From assembly GCA_016218545.1 (NCBI GenBank), contig JACRDQ010000017.1:1-60434 (forward strand): 60,434 nt of DNA, in the 5' to 3' direction. The notes under the pieces are model-generated. The model made no database searches and had not been told where the DNA came from. It saw only the letters and a program-made list of their open reading frames with translations. The DNA is from Elusimicrobiota bacterium (lineage in GTDB: Bacteria > Elusimicrobiota > Elusimicrobia > UBA1565 > UBA9628). Shown here piece after piece: positions 43,058-52,615 of the stretch. The position numbers were made by a program, and so were the translations under genes. Numbering within the stretch: the first letter of the stretch is position 1; each line of letters starts with the position of its first letter.

Positions 43058-46000
43058 TCACTTGAGCCACGTCTCCACCACGGGCGCCAGCCCGGGGTCG
43101 AGCGCGACCGCCTTGGCCGAGTACTGCCTGGCCTTGTCCGCGTTCTTGAGCTTGAGGGCGCAGCGCGCGAGGTTGAGCCAGATGTCGGGGTCCCGGCCGT
43201 CCGCGCCGGAAGCCTTGAGGTAGTCCGCCTCCGCTGCCGCGTAGTTGCCGGCCATGAAGTCCGCGGTCCCCATGTTGTTCCACGCAGCCGCGTCCTTGGG
43301 GTCCAGGGCCAGGGCCTGCCCGAACCGCTTCCTGGCCTCCTCCTTGTTGCCCGCCTCGTGCTCCAGGATGCCCAGCTCGTTGATGGCGTCGATGTCCCGG
43401 CCGTTCTTCTTGAGGAGCGCCACGAACTGGGCCTTGGCGAGCTTGTAGCGCTCCTTGCTCCACGCCGCCAGTTCCGGCTCCGAGCGCTTCGCCCTGGCCG
43501 CCGCGGCGGGCACCTCGGCGGTCCAGTCCGCCTTGGGCAGGGTCGCGGGCTCGTAGCCCTGCCAGGCGGACCGCGCGTCGATGACCTGCACGCCGCCCTT
43601 GGCGCGCTCGGTGCGGTAGGCGTAGGCGGCCTTGCGCACCGCCTCGCTCAAGGGCCTGCCGACCATGGTGGCCTCCACCGGCACCCAGAGGGTCCCGTCG
43701 TGCTTGACCAGGTCCTCCTCGGCCAAGCCCGCCTCCAGCGGGTCGTCGGTCTCGGTGTCGAACATGAGCGCCATGTGGCCGGGGAAATCGAGCAGGGCGG
43801 CGCGCACGCGCGAGGACTCGAGCAGGGAGGCCAGCAGGGTGGAGAGGTCGTCGCACTGGCCGCTCTTGAGTTTGAGGGTGTCCCGCGGGAACTGAGTGTA
43901 GTCCACGGGGAAGCTCGGGTCCTCGCTCACCTTCTCGTAGGGGTTGCTCGGGTTGGTGATGAACTTGACCCCGGACTCGGAGAGCGCGTCCCAGAGGTGC
44001 TGGGCCGTGACCAGGGCGCGGTTCAAGCCGCCGGCCCCCGCGGCCGCGGTGCGCACGACCTCCCGGCTGTACTCCACGATGGGCGGGTCCTTCGGCGTGA
44101 TGAAAGTGCCGATCCGCTCGGGCTTGTCCCAGGTGATGGCGTTGCGGGAGTAGACCCGCAGGGGCCGCGTCAGGGACACCCTTCGGGGCTGGCCGTCCTC
44201 GAAGTAGGAGAGCTCGAATTCAGCCTGGACCGGCGTGTCCTCCGAGACGTCGAGGATCCGGTTGTTGAGGGTGGCGATGAGCGGGACCTCGGCGGTCTCC
44301 TCGGCCCCGAGCATCTTGATCTCGGTGTCGTACCCGAAGTCCATGAACTCCTTCAAGCGGAAGGTCACCTTCAGGTTCTGGAAGGGGACGTTGACGTTGT
44401 TCTTGACGACCACGCTGCCCACCGGGTTCTTGAGGTACCACTTGTAGTTGGCCGAGAAGATGTTGCCGATGACGGCGGTCGAGATCTCGACCGGAGCCCG
44501 GTTGGCCGAGGCGGGGACGAAGACCGCGACCGGAGCCGACGGGGCGCCGGTGTCGCGGGTCCCGGACTCGGTGGCCAGGCTGTAGAAATAGGTCCTGGCC
44601 CCGGCCACGGTCGCGTCCTCGAAGGTCGTCATCTCGGAGATGCCGACCTTCTCCCAGGGCCCGGCCGGGCCCGAGGAGCGCAGGACCACGTACTCGAGCG
44701 CCCAAGGGTCGGACGACGCCTTCCACGAGAGGGCGACGACCCCGCCCTTGACCGCGGTCGAGATGGAGACCGGCGCGGTCAAGTAGGGGTGCATGTCGAA
44801 GGAAAGGACGGCTCCCTTGCCGCGGTCAGCCACCAGCAGACGGCTGCCCTGGAGGGCCAGGCTCACGGGCTCGTCGAGCTCCCGCTCGCCCTTGCCCCGC
44901 GAGAAGACGTCGGTCATCCAGCGCCCCTCCCTGGTGAAGACCGAGACCCGGCGGAGCTCCCGGTCCAGGACGTAGACGTAGTTCTTCCCGTCGTAGGCGA
45001 GGGACTCGGGGGAGCGGAACTCGCCCACGCCGTCTCCCTCGCCGCCCCAGGAGGTCACGAGGTTCCCGGAGGGGCCGCACTTGAGGACCTTCTTCAAGCC
45101 CTTGTCGAGGATGTAGAGGAACCCTTCCGGGTCCCACGCCACGTCGTGGGGCTCCTGCAGCTCGAAGTCGCCCACCTGCGGCCCTAAAGCGGAGAGGAAG
45201 GCGCCGTCGAGGTTGAACACGTCCACGCGGCGGTTGTCCGCGTCCGCGACGTAGAGGGTGCCCTCCTCGTTGACCGCCACGCCCCGGGGGTTGCGCACCC
45301 GGCCCTCGTTCTTCCTGCTGTCGAAGAAGCCCTCCTTCTCGGCGAAATTCATCTTCCAGGCGCCCTTGAGGTCGAAGAGCTGGATGCGGTTGCTCGGCGT
45401 GTCGGACACGAAGATGCCGAGCTTCTCGCTGACCGCGAAGCCCCGCGTCCCCTTGGTGACCGACGGGCCCTTGCCCTTCTTCGTGCCGAAGCGGCGGACC
45501 TCCTTGCCGGCTCCGTCGATGACGACGAACTCCCCGGCGTCGGGGTCGTAGGCATAGGCCGCGTCGCCCTGCGCGCGCAGGACCTCGGCCCGGGAAGGCC
45601 AGGAGGCCGAGGGGCCGGTGATGAGGAGCTTGGGCGCGGGATTCGGGGCCAGGCGGCGGGTCTTGAGCTTGTTGGGGAGCTCGATGCGCTGGATGCGGGC
45701 GTTGCCCGCGTCGAGGACCAGCACCACGACGGTCCCGGCCTCGCTCCCCGCCTCCGGGGCCAAGGCCAGGGCCTCGGGGTCCTTGAACTGCGTCGGCCCC
45801 TTGCCGGCGCTGCCGAACTTGCCCAGGGGGATGCCCTTCGGGTCGAACTCCAGGACCTTGGCCCTGTCCGGGTCGAGCACGTAGAGGAAGCCGTAGGCGT
45901 CGAGCGCCAGGTCCGCGCCCTCCTCTCCGATCTCATGGACGAAGCGCGTGGCCGGGTCGAAACGCTGGATGCGCCCGTTGCCCGAGTCCAGCACGAAGAT

Positions 46001-46561
46001 CTCGTCGTTCGGGCTCACCGCGACCTTCTCCGGCCCCCTGAACTGTCCCTGCTCCTTTCCTTTGGACCCGAAGCCGTAGAGGAAGATGCCCTCCTTGGTG
46101 AAGACCTTCACGCGCTCGTTGTCCGTGTCCGCCACGTAGACCCGGCCGTCGGTCCCGACCGAGACGCCCTTGGGGTCCTCGAGGCTCGAGCCGAAGGACC
46201 AGAGGAACTTGCCGTCCGCGTCGAGGAGCTGGATGCGCGCGTTGCCCTTGTCCGCCACGAAGACGCGGCCCTCGGGCCCGACCGCGATGCCCTCGGGGTC
46301 GCGGAACTGCTCCGGGCCCTTGCCCTTGGAGCCCACGGATTTGAGGAACTTCCCCTGGCCGTCGTAGATGAGGACCGCGCACATCTGCCGATCGACCACG
46401 TAGACGCGGTCCGGGGCCGCAGCCAGGGCCACGGGAGAGGCGGCCTCCCGGATGCTCCACGGGTCGAGGAACTTCACGTTGTCGAACGCGCCGGCGGCCG
46501 AGGGCGCCATGGCCGCGGCCGCGGCGAGGATGCGAGAGACTGGGGATCGCTTCAAAGCCAT
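43058..46561 (-). CDS. Large secreted NHL-repeat / FnIII / transglutaminase-like / TPR protein
   Basis: A 1167-residue protein with signal peptide (about 1-26). Roughly residues 30-590 are tandem NHL beta-propeller repeats (GRVYVADTDNERVKVFTKEGIFLYGFGSKG and about ten more). An FnIII-like segment lies near 590-660 (VVALSWKASSDPWALEYVVLRSSGPAGPWEKV). A transglutaminase-like domain has Cys in GQCDDLSTLLASLLES (about 902), His in GHMALMFD (about 929) and an acidic TLWVPVEAT (about 960), so it may be an active Cys protease or transglutaminase. TPRs fill 1050-1167. The start at 46561 (AGGAGG 10 bases upstream) is preferred; the ATG at 46594 coincides with a -10-like TATCAT. Confidence 0.8.
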   Translation of the reverse strand: MALKRSPVSRILAAAAAMAPSAAGAFDNVKFLDPWSIREAASPVALAAAPDRVYVVDRQMCAVLIYDGQGKFLKSVGSKGKGPEQFRDPEGIAVGPEGRVFVADKGNARIQLLDADGKFLWSFGSSLEDPKGVSVGTDGRVYVADTDNERVKVFTKEGIFLYGFGSKGKEQGQFRGPEKVAVSPNDEIFVLDSGNGRIQRFDPATRFVHEIGEEGADLALDAYGFLYVLDPDRAKVLEFDPKGIPLGKFGSAGKGPTQFKDPEALALAPEAGSEAGTVVVLVLDAGNARIQRIELPNKLKTRRLAPNPAPKLLITGPSASWPSRAEVLRAQGDAAYAYDPDAGEFVVIDGAGKEVRRFGTKKGKGPSVTKGTRGFAVSEKLGIFVSDTPSNRIQLFDLKGAWKMNFAEKEGFFDSRKNEGRVRNPRGVAVNEEGTLYVADADNRRVDVFNLDGAFLSALGPQVGDFELQEPHDVAWDPEGFLYILDKGLKKVLKCGPSGNLVTSWGGEGDGVGEFRSPESLAYDGKNYVYVLDRELRRVSVFTREGRWMTDVFSRGKGERELDEPVSLALQGSRLLVADRGKGAVLSFDMHPYLTAPVSISTAVKGGVVALSWKASSDPWALEYVVLRSSGPAGPWEKVGISEMTTFEDATVAGARTYFYSLATESGTRDTGAPSAPVAVFVPASANRAPVEISTAVIGNIFSANYKWYLKNPVGSVVVKNNVNVPFQNLKVTFRLKEFMDFGYDTEIKMLGAEETAEVPLIATLNNRILDVSEDTPVQAEFELSYFEDGQPRRVSLTRPLRVYSRNAITWDKPERIGTFITPKDPPIVEYSREVVRTAAAGAGGLNRALVTAQHLWDALSESGVKFITNPSNPYEKVSEDPSFPVDYTQFPRDTLKLKSGQCDDLSTLLASLLESSRVRAALLDFPGHMALMFDTETDDPLEAGLAEEDLVKHDGTLWVPVEATMVGRPLSEAVRKAAYAYRTERAKGGVQVIDARSAWQGYEPATLPKADWTAEVPAAAARAKRSEPELAAWSKERYKLAKAQFVALLKKNGRDIDAINELGILEHEAGNKEEARKRFGQALALDPKDAAAWNNMGTADFMAGNYAAAEADYLKASGADGRDPDIWLNLARCALKLKNADKARQYSAKAVALDPGLAPVVETWLK

Positions 46562-46612
46562 GCGCTGACTTCCTCCTGGATCGCAGGGAAACATGATACC
46601 AAACGGAAGACC

Positions 46613-47491
46613 CTACTGGAGCGCCTGTCCCAGATAAGCCCGCGGGTCCACCCGCTTGCCGTCCTTCCACACCTCGTAGTGCAGGTGGTCGCCGGTGGAA
46701 TGCCCGGTGGTGCCCATGGAGGCGATGACTTGGCCTCGTCGGACCACGTCGCCGGACTGGACGACCGTCACGGAGGCGTGGGCGTAGAGCGTGGCGAAGC
46801 CCTTGCCGTGCCTGATGAGCACCATCCTGCCGTAGCCTCCCAGCCAGCCGGCGCGCTCCACGACCCCGTCCGCCGTGGCCACGATCGGAGCGCCCGAGGC
46901 GCTGACGATGTCGAGCCCGGGATGGAACTCGGACTCGCCCGCGCTCTGCTCGCGGGTGAACGGCGAGAGGCGGTACCCGAAGGACGAGCTCAGCCGCCCG
47001 CGCGAGGGCCAGCCCGCGGGCGTGGCCCTGAACACGGCGCGCTTGCCCTGGATGAAGTCCTCGATCTCACGCAGGCTGCTCACCCGCCTCATCGACTCGT
47101 AGCGCAGCTCCCTGAGGTTCTCGTGGATCGCCCGGTCGTCCTCCAGCCCGGGGCCTCCGAGCCCCCCGGTCTCGATGATGGCGCCCCTTCCCGGCATGGC
47201 GAGGAGCTCACGGACCTTGCGGTCCGCCTCCCTGGCGTTCTCCAGGTCCCTCTTGGTGAGCTCCATGGCCCGCGAGAGCGAGGCCAGCCGCGCGGCCATG
47301 ACCCGGTGGTGCGCCTTGGTCATCCAGTAGTCCGCGTGCGTGCCGACCGCCAGGGCCGCGCCTGACAGGAGCCCGCCGCCCAGGCCTAGGCAGAACAAAA
47401 GGAAACCCATGCTCAGCCTGAGCTTGAACACCGGCATGTTCGCCGGAGGCACGATCACGACCGTGATGAAGCTCTTGAGCGCGGTCAGCAT
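46613..47491 (-). CDS. M23-family murein peptidase (LytM domain), membrane-anchored
   Basis: A 292-residue protein. The N-terminal VVIVPPANMPVFKLRLS and the membrane helix (about 28-50) are typical of envelope M23 proteins; a coiled-coil stretch follows. The LytM domain has FHPGLDI (HxxxD) and DHLHYEV (HxH), so the zinc site is complete and it should be an active endopeptidase cutting peptidoglycan cross-bridges, unlike degenerate EnvC-type activators. It is divergent from the MBL-fold gene. Confidence 0.9.
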   Translation of the reverse strand: MLTALKSFITVVIVPPANMPVFKLRLSMGFLLFCLGLGGGLLSGAALAVGTHADYWMTKAHHRVMAARLASLSRAMELTKRDLENAREADRKVRELLAMPGRGAIIETGGLGGPGLEDDRAIHENLRELRYESMRRVSSLREIEDFIQGKRAVFRATPAGWPSRGRLSSSFGYRLSPFTREQSAGESEFHPGLDIVSASGAPIVATADGVVERAGWLGGYGRMVLIRHGKGFATLYAHASVTVVQSGDVVRRGQVIASMGTTGHSTGDHLHYEVWKDGKRVDPRAYLGQALQ

Positions 47492-47624
47492 GGCGCGTCG
47501 CCTTGCCGGCCCGGAGGCCGGCGCCCGTCTCTCCTAAGCTTAACCCCGGCCGGGGCGCCGGGCAAGGAGCGGTTTGTCAGGCATGTCAGCGCGCACGCAA
47601 GAGGCATGCCCGGCCGGGATTTGA

Positions 47625-47630
47625 TACCAT
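47625..47630 (+). promoter_or_regulatory. -10-like box (TACCAT) before the mini-ORF and MBL gene
   Basis: TACCAT lies exactly 8 bases before the ATG at 47639, the same spacing as other near-leaderless genes here. No clear -35. Confidence 0.4.
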
Positions 47631-47638
47631 CCAGGGCC

Positions 47639-47659
47639 ATGATCGGAGGCTCGGCGTGA
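47639..47659 (+). CDS. Possible 6-codon leader ORF overlapping the MBL gene start
   Basis: The ORF reads MIGGSA and ends in TGA at 47657-47659, overlapping the GTG start of the MBL gene by 4 bases (GTGA). Its ATG fits the leaderless spacing from TACCAT, and the Shine-Dalgarno GGAGG of the next gene is inside it. It could serve translational coupling. Expression unproven. Confidence 0.35.
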   Translation: MIGGSA

Positions 47660-48510
47660 AGGTCACCTTCTGGGGCTGCAGGGGCTCCATCCCGACGCCC
47701 GGCCCCGACACCCTGCGCCACGGCGGCAACACGACCTGCCTGGAGCTCAGGGACGCGGCAGGCAAGCTGCTCATCGTAGACGCCGGCTCCGGCATCCGCC
47801 TGCTGGGCAAGACCCTGCTCCACGACAAGACCCCCGCCCCCATCCGCTTCTTCCTCACGCACTCCCACTGGGACCACCTGATGGGGTTCCCCTTCTTCGA
47901 GCCCGCCTACCACAAGAGGTTCTCCTTCCTGTTCTGCGGAGGGTCCCACGCCCAGGATTCCATCAAGCGCTACCTCGGGCAACAGATGCAGGCCCCCTTC
48001 TTCCCGGTGGATTTCTCGCTCCTGAAGGCGGGCTTCGCTTTCCGCTGCGAGCGGCCCCATGGCGAGGAGCCGCCATGCCGCTTCGACTCCCTCGAGGTCT
48101 ACCCCATCCCCCTGAGCCATCCCAACGGAGGCTACGGCTTCAAGTTCGTCGAAGCCGGGCGGAGCTTCGTCTTCCTGACGGACAACGAGCTCGGCCTCAA
48201 GCATCCCGGGGGATTGAAGCCCGCGCTCTACGAGGAGTTCTGCCGCGGCGCGGACCTGCTCGTCCACGACTCCCAATACACGGAGAAGCAGTACGGGTTC
48301 ACGCGGGGCTGGGGGCACTCCACCTTCAACGCGGCCGTGGACCTCGCCGCGGCGGCCGGGGTCAAGCGCCTGGGACTGTTCCACCACGACCCGGACCGGT
48401 CGGACGACGACCTCGACCGCCAGACCGAGCTCTGCAAGGAGCGCCTCCTCAAGCTGGGCTCTTCGACGGAGTGCTTCGCGACCGCCGAGCGCATGACGCT
48501 CGACCTCTAG
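47656..48510 (+). CDS. Metallo-beta-lactamase-fold hydrolase
   Basis: A 284-residue protein. It begins (V)KVTFWGCRGSIPTPGPDTLRHGGNTTCLEL and has the metal-binding THSHWDHLMG (H69, H71, D73, H74) and later LTDNE and HSTFNAAVDLAAAAGVKRLGLFHHDPDR. This pattern is common in bacterial MBL proteins related to cAMP/cyclic phosphodiesterases and RNase Z-like enzymes; the substrate is unknown. The GTG start is backed by GGAGG at 6 bases. It converges with gatB. Confidence 0.82.
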   Translation: MKVTFWGCRGSIPTPGPDTLRHGGNTTCLELRDAAGKLLIVDAGSGIRLLGKTLLHDKTPAPIRFFLTHSHWDHLMGFPFFEPAYHKRFSFLFCGGSHAQDSIKRYLGQQMQAPFFPVDFSLLKAGFAFRCERPHGEEPPCRFDSLEVYPIPLSHPNGGYGFKFVEAGRSFVFLTDNELGLKHPGGLKPALYEEFCRGADLLVHDSQYTEKQYGFTRGWGHSTFNAAVDLAAAAGVKRLGLFHHDPDRSDDDLDRQTELCKERLLKLGSSTECFATAERMTLDL

Positions 48511-48517
48511 CCCGGCG

Positions 48518-49972
48518 TCAAGCCGCGGCTTCTTCCTTGATCAGGCGGTTGACCAGGCCGGGATTGGCCTTGCCTTTGGAGAGCTTCATGACCGCGCCCA
48601 CGAGCGCTCCGATGGCGCGCTCGTTGCCGGCCTTGAGGTCGGCCACGGCCTTGGGGTTGGCCCCGCAGGCCGCCTTCACCCACCCGCGCACCTGGCCCTC
48701 GTCGAGGACCTGGGCGAGCCCGAGTTCCGCGACCAGGGCCTCAGGGGCCTTGCCGGTCTCCCAGGCCTTGGCGAAGACCTCCTTGGCGAGCTTGGAGGAG
48801 AGCGTGCCCTTGAAGATCAGGCTTGCCAGGCTCCCCAGAGACGAGGCGGCCAGCGGGCAGGCTTCCACGGCCTTACCCTCGGCATGGAGCCGTCCCAAGA
48901 GTTCCGTGGTGATGAGGTTCACGCAGGTCTTGACCGCCTCCGCTGGGAGGCCCCTGACGGATTCCTCGAAATAGCCGCCCAGGGAGCTGGAGGAGGTCAG
49001 GACCTCGGCGTCGTACTCAGAGAGCCCGAAGGACTCAGCGTAGCGGGCCCGCCGGGCGGCGGGCAGTTCCGGCAGGGAGGCCTTGAGGGTCTCGATCCAG
49101 CGCGGGTCAGGCACCAGGGGGGCCAAGTCCGGGTCCGGGAAATACCGGTAGTCGTGGGCCTCTTCCTTGGAGCGCATGGGCTCGGTGCGGCGCTTTCCAG
49201 CGTCCCAGAGCCTCGTCTCAGGCTCCACCCGGCCGCCCGAGGCCAGGAGCCCGGCCTGACGGCCGGCCTCGTGCTCCAAAGCCTCCTTGACGGCCTTGAA
49301 CGAGTTGAGGTTCTTGATCTCGACCTTGACGCCCAGGACGCTTGCGCCCTTGGGCCGCAGGGACACGTTGGCGTCGCAGCGGAGTTCCCCCTTCTCCATG
49401 TCGCAGTGCGAGACCCCGGCGTAGAGGAGGATCTCCTTCAAGGCGGTGAGGAAGGCGTGGGCCTCCTCTGCGGAGCGCAGGTCCGGCTCGGAGACGATCT
49501 CGATGAGCGGAGCGCCGCAGCGGTTGAAGTCCACCAGGGTGCAGTCGAGCTCTCGCGAGCCCACGGCATGCAGGAGCTTGCCCGCGTCCTCCTCGAGGTG
49601 GATGCGGTGCAGGCGGGCCCGCCGCTCGGAGCCCCCGGCCTTGAAGCGCACCTCGCCTCCCAGGGCGAAGGGCGCCTCGTACTGCGAGATCTGGTAGGCC
49701 TTGGGCAGGTCCGGATAGAAGTAGTTCTTCCTGGCGAAGACCGACCTGCCCGCGAGCCCGCAGTCCAGGGCCAGGGCCGCCTTGAACGCGAGCGCGACCG
49801 CGGCCTTGTTGAGGACCGGCAGGCACCCGGGCTGGCCGGTGCACACCGGGCAGACCGCGGTGTTGGCCTCGCTGCCCGCGGCCCCGTTGGGACAGCCGCA
49901 GAAGAGCTTGGTCCGGGTGGCCAGTTGGCAGTGCACCTCCAGGCCCGCGACGAGCTCGAGCTCCGCGCTCAT
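48518..49972 (-). CDS. gatB: Aspartyl/glutamyl-tRNA amidotransferase subunit B
   Basis: Kinase-like subunit that activates Glu-tRNA(Gln) or Asp-tRNA(Asn) before transamidation. It has 484 residues. ELVAGLEVHCQLATRTKLFCGCPN, the zinc Cys residues (CGC...CPVC), the KNYFYPDLPKAYQISQYE motif and a C-terminal YqeY-like helical domain (NPGLVNRLIKE) are present. The start overlaps gatA by 4 bases. Confidence 0.97.
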   Translation of the reverse strand: MSAELELVAGLEVHCQLATRTKLFCGCPNGAAGSEANTAVCPVCTGQPGCLPVLNKAAVALAFKAALALDCGLAGRSVFARKNYFYPDLPKAYQISQYEAPFALGGEVRFKAGGSERRARLHRIHLEEDAGKLLHAVGSRELDCTLVDFNRCGAPLIEIVSEPDLRSAEEAHAFLTALKEILLYAGVSHCDMEKGELRCDANVSLRPKGASVLGVKVEIKNLNSFKAVKEALEHEAGRQAGLLASGGRVEPETRLWDAGKRRTEPMRSKEEAHDYRYFPDPDLAPLVPDPRWIETLKASLPELPAARRARYAESFGLSEYDAEVLTSSSSLGGYFEESVRGLPAEAVKTCVNLITTELLGRLHAEGKAVEACPLAASSLGSLASLIFKGTLSSKLAKEVFAKAWETGKAPEALVAELGLAQVLDEGQVRGWVKAACGANPKAVADLKAGNERAIGALVGAVMKLSKGKANPGLVNRLIKEEAAA

Positions 49973-51417
49973 GGCCGGCACCGGGCGAACGGCCTCTCGC
50001 GCTCGAGCGCCGCGGCGGCCCGCAGGAGCAGGTCCTCGCGGAAGGAGTCGGCCAGGAGCTGCAGGCCCACGGGCAGGCCCGCCGCGGTCAGGCCCGCGGG
50101 CACGGAGACCGCCGGGATGCCGGCCAGGTTGGCCGTGATGGTGAAGATGTCCGAGAGGTACATGGCCATGGGCTCGGACTTCTCGTCGAAGCGGAAGGCC
50201 GGGCCCGGAGAGGTCGGGGTCGCCAGCACGTCGACCTTGGAGAAGGCGTCCTCGAAGTCGCGCCTGATGAGGCCGCGCGCCTTCTGCGCGGCCCCGTAGT
50301 AGGCCTCGTGGTAGCCCTCGCTCAAGGCGAAGGTACCGAGCATGATCCTGCGCTTGACCTCGGGGCCGAAGCCCGCCCCCCGCGTGGCGGCGCAGCTCTC
50401 CGCGAGCGTGGCCCCGGCCGCGGCCGGAGCGCCGTAGCGCAGGCCGTCGTAGCGGGCGAGGTTCGAGCTCGCCTCCGAGGGTGCGAGGATGTAGTAGGAG
50501 CTGATGGCGTAGCGGGTGTGCGGCAGGGAGACCTCGACGACCGAGGCTCCCTGGCGCTCGAGGCAGCCTACGGCCTCGCGGACCAGGACCTCGGTCTCGC
50601 GGTCCATCCCCTCGGCGAAGTACTCCGCCGGAAGCCCGATCTTGAGGCCCCGCACACCCCCGGCCAGTGCGGCTCCGTAGTCCGCCACGGGCCTCGGCGA
50701 GGAGGTCGCGTCCTTCGGGTCGTGCCCCCCGATGGCGGAGAGCATGAGCGCGGCGTCTTCGACCGTGGCGGTCAGGGGCCCGATCTGGTCCAAGGACGAG
50801 GCGAAGGCGACGAGACCTCGGCGCGAGACCAGGCCGTAGGTGGGCTTCAAGCCCACCGCGCCGCAGAACCCGGCGGGCTGGCGCACGGAGCCGCCCGTGT
50901 CCGAGCCCAGCGCGGCAGGCACGAGGTCCGCGGCCACGGCCGCGGCGGAGCCGCCGCTCGACCCGCCGGGCACGCGGCCGCGGTCCCAGGGGTTGGCGGT
51001 CCGGAAGAAGGCCGAGTTCTCCGTGGAGGAGCCCATGGCGAACTCGTCGAGGTTGGTCTTGCCCACCAGGACCGCGTCCTCGGCCCTGAGGCGCTCCACC
51101 ACGGATGCGTCGAAAGGCGCGCGGAAGCCCGCCAGGATCTTCGAGCCGCAGGTCGTCTCCCAGCCCCGGACGTTGATGTTGTCCTTCAAGGCCACCGGGA
51201 CCCCGGCCAGCCTGCCCAAGCGTTCGCCGCGGGACCGGCGGATGTCGACGGCGCGGGCCTGGCCGCGGGCGTCCTCCTCGTGGACCTTCAGGAAGGTCTT
51301 GAGCAGGGGGTCGAGCTCGTCGATCCTGCGGAGCCGCTCCTCGAGGACCTCGAGCGCCGTGACGCGGCCCGCCCGGACCTCCGCCGCGATGCCGGACGCG
51401 GTCCGCTCAGGGGACAA
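49969..51417 (-). CDS. gatA: Aspartyl/glutamyl-tRNA amidotransferase subunit A
   Basis: Amidase-signature subunit releasing ammonia from glutamine. It has 482 residues. The Ser-cisSer-Lys triad is K78 (VALKDN), S153 (PGGSSGGSAAA) and S177 (GSDTGGSVRQPA). It starts with TTG at 51417, supported by GGAGG 6 bases upstream; no ATG is available. It overlaps the TPR gene's 3' end by 11 bases. Confidence 0.97.
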   Translation of the reverse strand: MSPERTASGIAAEVRAGRVTALEVLEERLRRIDELDPLLKTFLKVHEEDARGQARAVDIRRSRGERLGRLAGVPVALKDNINVRGWETTCGSKILAGFRAPFDASVVERLRAEDAVLVGKTNLDEFAMGSSTENSAFFRTANPWDRGRVPGGSSGGSAAAVAADLVPAALGSDTGGSVRQPAGFCGAVGLKPTYGLVSRRGLVAFASSLDQIGPLTATVEDAALMLSAIGGHDPKDATSSPRPVADYGAALAGGVRGLKIGLPAEYFAEGMDRETEVLVREAVGCLERQGASVVEVSLPHTRYAISSYYILAPSEASSNLARYDGLRYGAPAAAGATLAESCAATRGAGFGPEVKRRIMLGTFALSEGYHEAYYGAAQKARGLIRRDFEDAFSKVDVLATPTSPGPAFRFDEKSEPMAMYLSDIFTITANLAGIPAVSVPAGLTAAGLPVGLQLLADSFREDLLLRAAAALERERPFARCRP

Positions 51418-52615
51418 AGAAAGCCTCCTCCTGGCCGCCCTCTTCCGACGCTCCCAGGCGAGCGGGCCGGTCCTGCTCCGCCGCCGGAGCCGCTGACCCG
51501 GCCTCGTCCTCCGCCTCGGGCTCCGGCCGGGCCGAAGCCTTCGGCGCGGGTCTGACGGCGGGCCTGCGTGCCTGCACGGGCTCTACGGCCACGCCCGCGT
51601 CCTCCCCGGCCTCCTCAGCGGGCTCCGCTGCCCTGGCCCGGCCGGCCCGCTTGGGAGCCGCGGCATCCTCCGAGACCTCCACCTGCTCGAGGACCTCGAG
51701 GATCTGCGCCTTGCGCTTCGGGTCCAAGGCCATGGCCTGGCGCAGGTCCGTCACCGCGCCTTCCTTGTCCCCGAGCCGGAAGCGCGCCAACCCCCTGTTG
51801 GAATAGGCCAGACCGCGCTTGGGTTCGAGCTCGATGACGCGGTCGAGGTCCGCCACCGCGCCCTCGTAGTCCCCGGTCAGGGCCCGGACGTTGCTGCGCA
51901 GGTAGACGCCGTCCACGAAGTCCGGGGCGGCCTCCAGGAACTCGTCGAGGTCCATGAGCGACTTATGGTACTCCTTGGCGTCGCGCAGGCTTTTGGCCCG
52001 CCAGTAGAGGACCGTGGTGAACCGCGGGGTGATCTCGAGGACCCGGTTGTAGTCCTTGACCGCGTCCCGGAACTTCTTGAGCCGGTCCTTGACGTTCCCT
52101 CTCAGAAGGAGGGCCACGGCGTAGTTCGACTTGATGCGGACCGCGTTGTCGAGGTGCTCGAGGGCGCCGGCGAGGTCGCCGCGCATGCTCGACACCGTGC
52201 CCAGGGCGTAGTGCGCCTCGGGCAGGTCGGGCTCGGCCTCGATGGCCGCCTCGAAGTCCTCCTGCGCTCCGTCGAGGTCCTTGCGGATGAGCCGCGCCAT
52301 CCCCCGCCCGACGTGGGACTGTCCGGAGTTGGGCCGGAGCTTCAGCGCTCCCTCGGCGTCCTCCGCCGCCCCGGTCTTGTCCCCCATGGCCCACCGGCAC
52401 ATGGCCCGGTAGGCGATGGCCGTCTTCCAGTCCGGGTAGAGGGCGATGGCCCGGTTGAAGCGCTCGATGGCGCCGTCGAAGTCCGCCCGGTGGTAGGACT
52501 CCACGGCCTGGCTGAGGGTCTTCTGCGCCGCGCGGTCCGGGAGCTTCTTGCGCGCGTGAGCCGGGACCGCGGCGAACAGCGCCGCCAGCGTGACCGCAGC
52601 GAAGAGCGAGGCCAT
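51407..52615 (-). CDS. Secreted TPR protein lying between gatC and gatA
   Basis: A 402-residue protein. A signal peptide (1-22, ending PAHA) is followed by about eight TPRs (for example AVESYHRADFDGAIERFNRAIALYPDWKTAIAYRAMCRWAMGDKTGAAEDAEGALKLRP) to residue 315. The last 90 residues are disordered Ala/Glu/Arg/Pro. Its function is unknown, and an exported protein inside the gatCAB run is odd. It overlaps gatC by one base and gatA by 11. Confidence 0.8.
   Translation of the reverse strand: MASLFAAVTLAALFAAVPAHARKKLPDRAAQKTLSQAVESYHRADFDGAIERFNRAIALYPDWKTAIAYRAMCRWAMGDKTGAAEDAEGALKLRPNSGQSHVGRGMARLIRKDLDGAQEDFEAAIEAEPDLPEAHYALGTVSSMRGDLAGALEHLDNAVRIKSNYAVALLLRGNVKDRLKKFRDAVKDYNRVLEITPRFTTVLYWRAKSLRDAKEYHKSLMDLDEFLEAAPDFVDGVYLRSNVRALTGDYEGAVADLDRVIELEPKRGLAYSNRGLARFRLGDKEGAVTDLRQAMALDPKRKAQILEVLEQVEVSEDAAAPKRAGRARAAEPAEEAGEDAGVAVEPVQARRPAVRPAPKASARPEPEAEDEAGSAAPAAEQDRPARLGASEEGGQEEAFFVP

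Noticed and set aside
43046..45187. 713-codon plus-strand frame opposite the NHL protein
   Set aside because: Shadow of the NHL/transglutaminase gene, with no recognisable motif.
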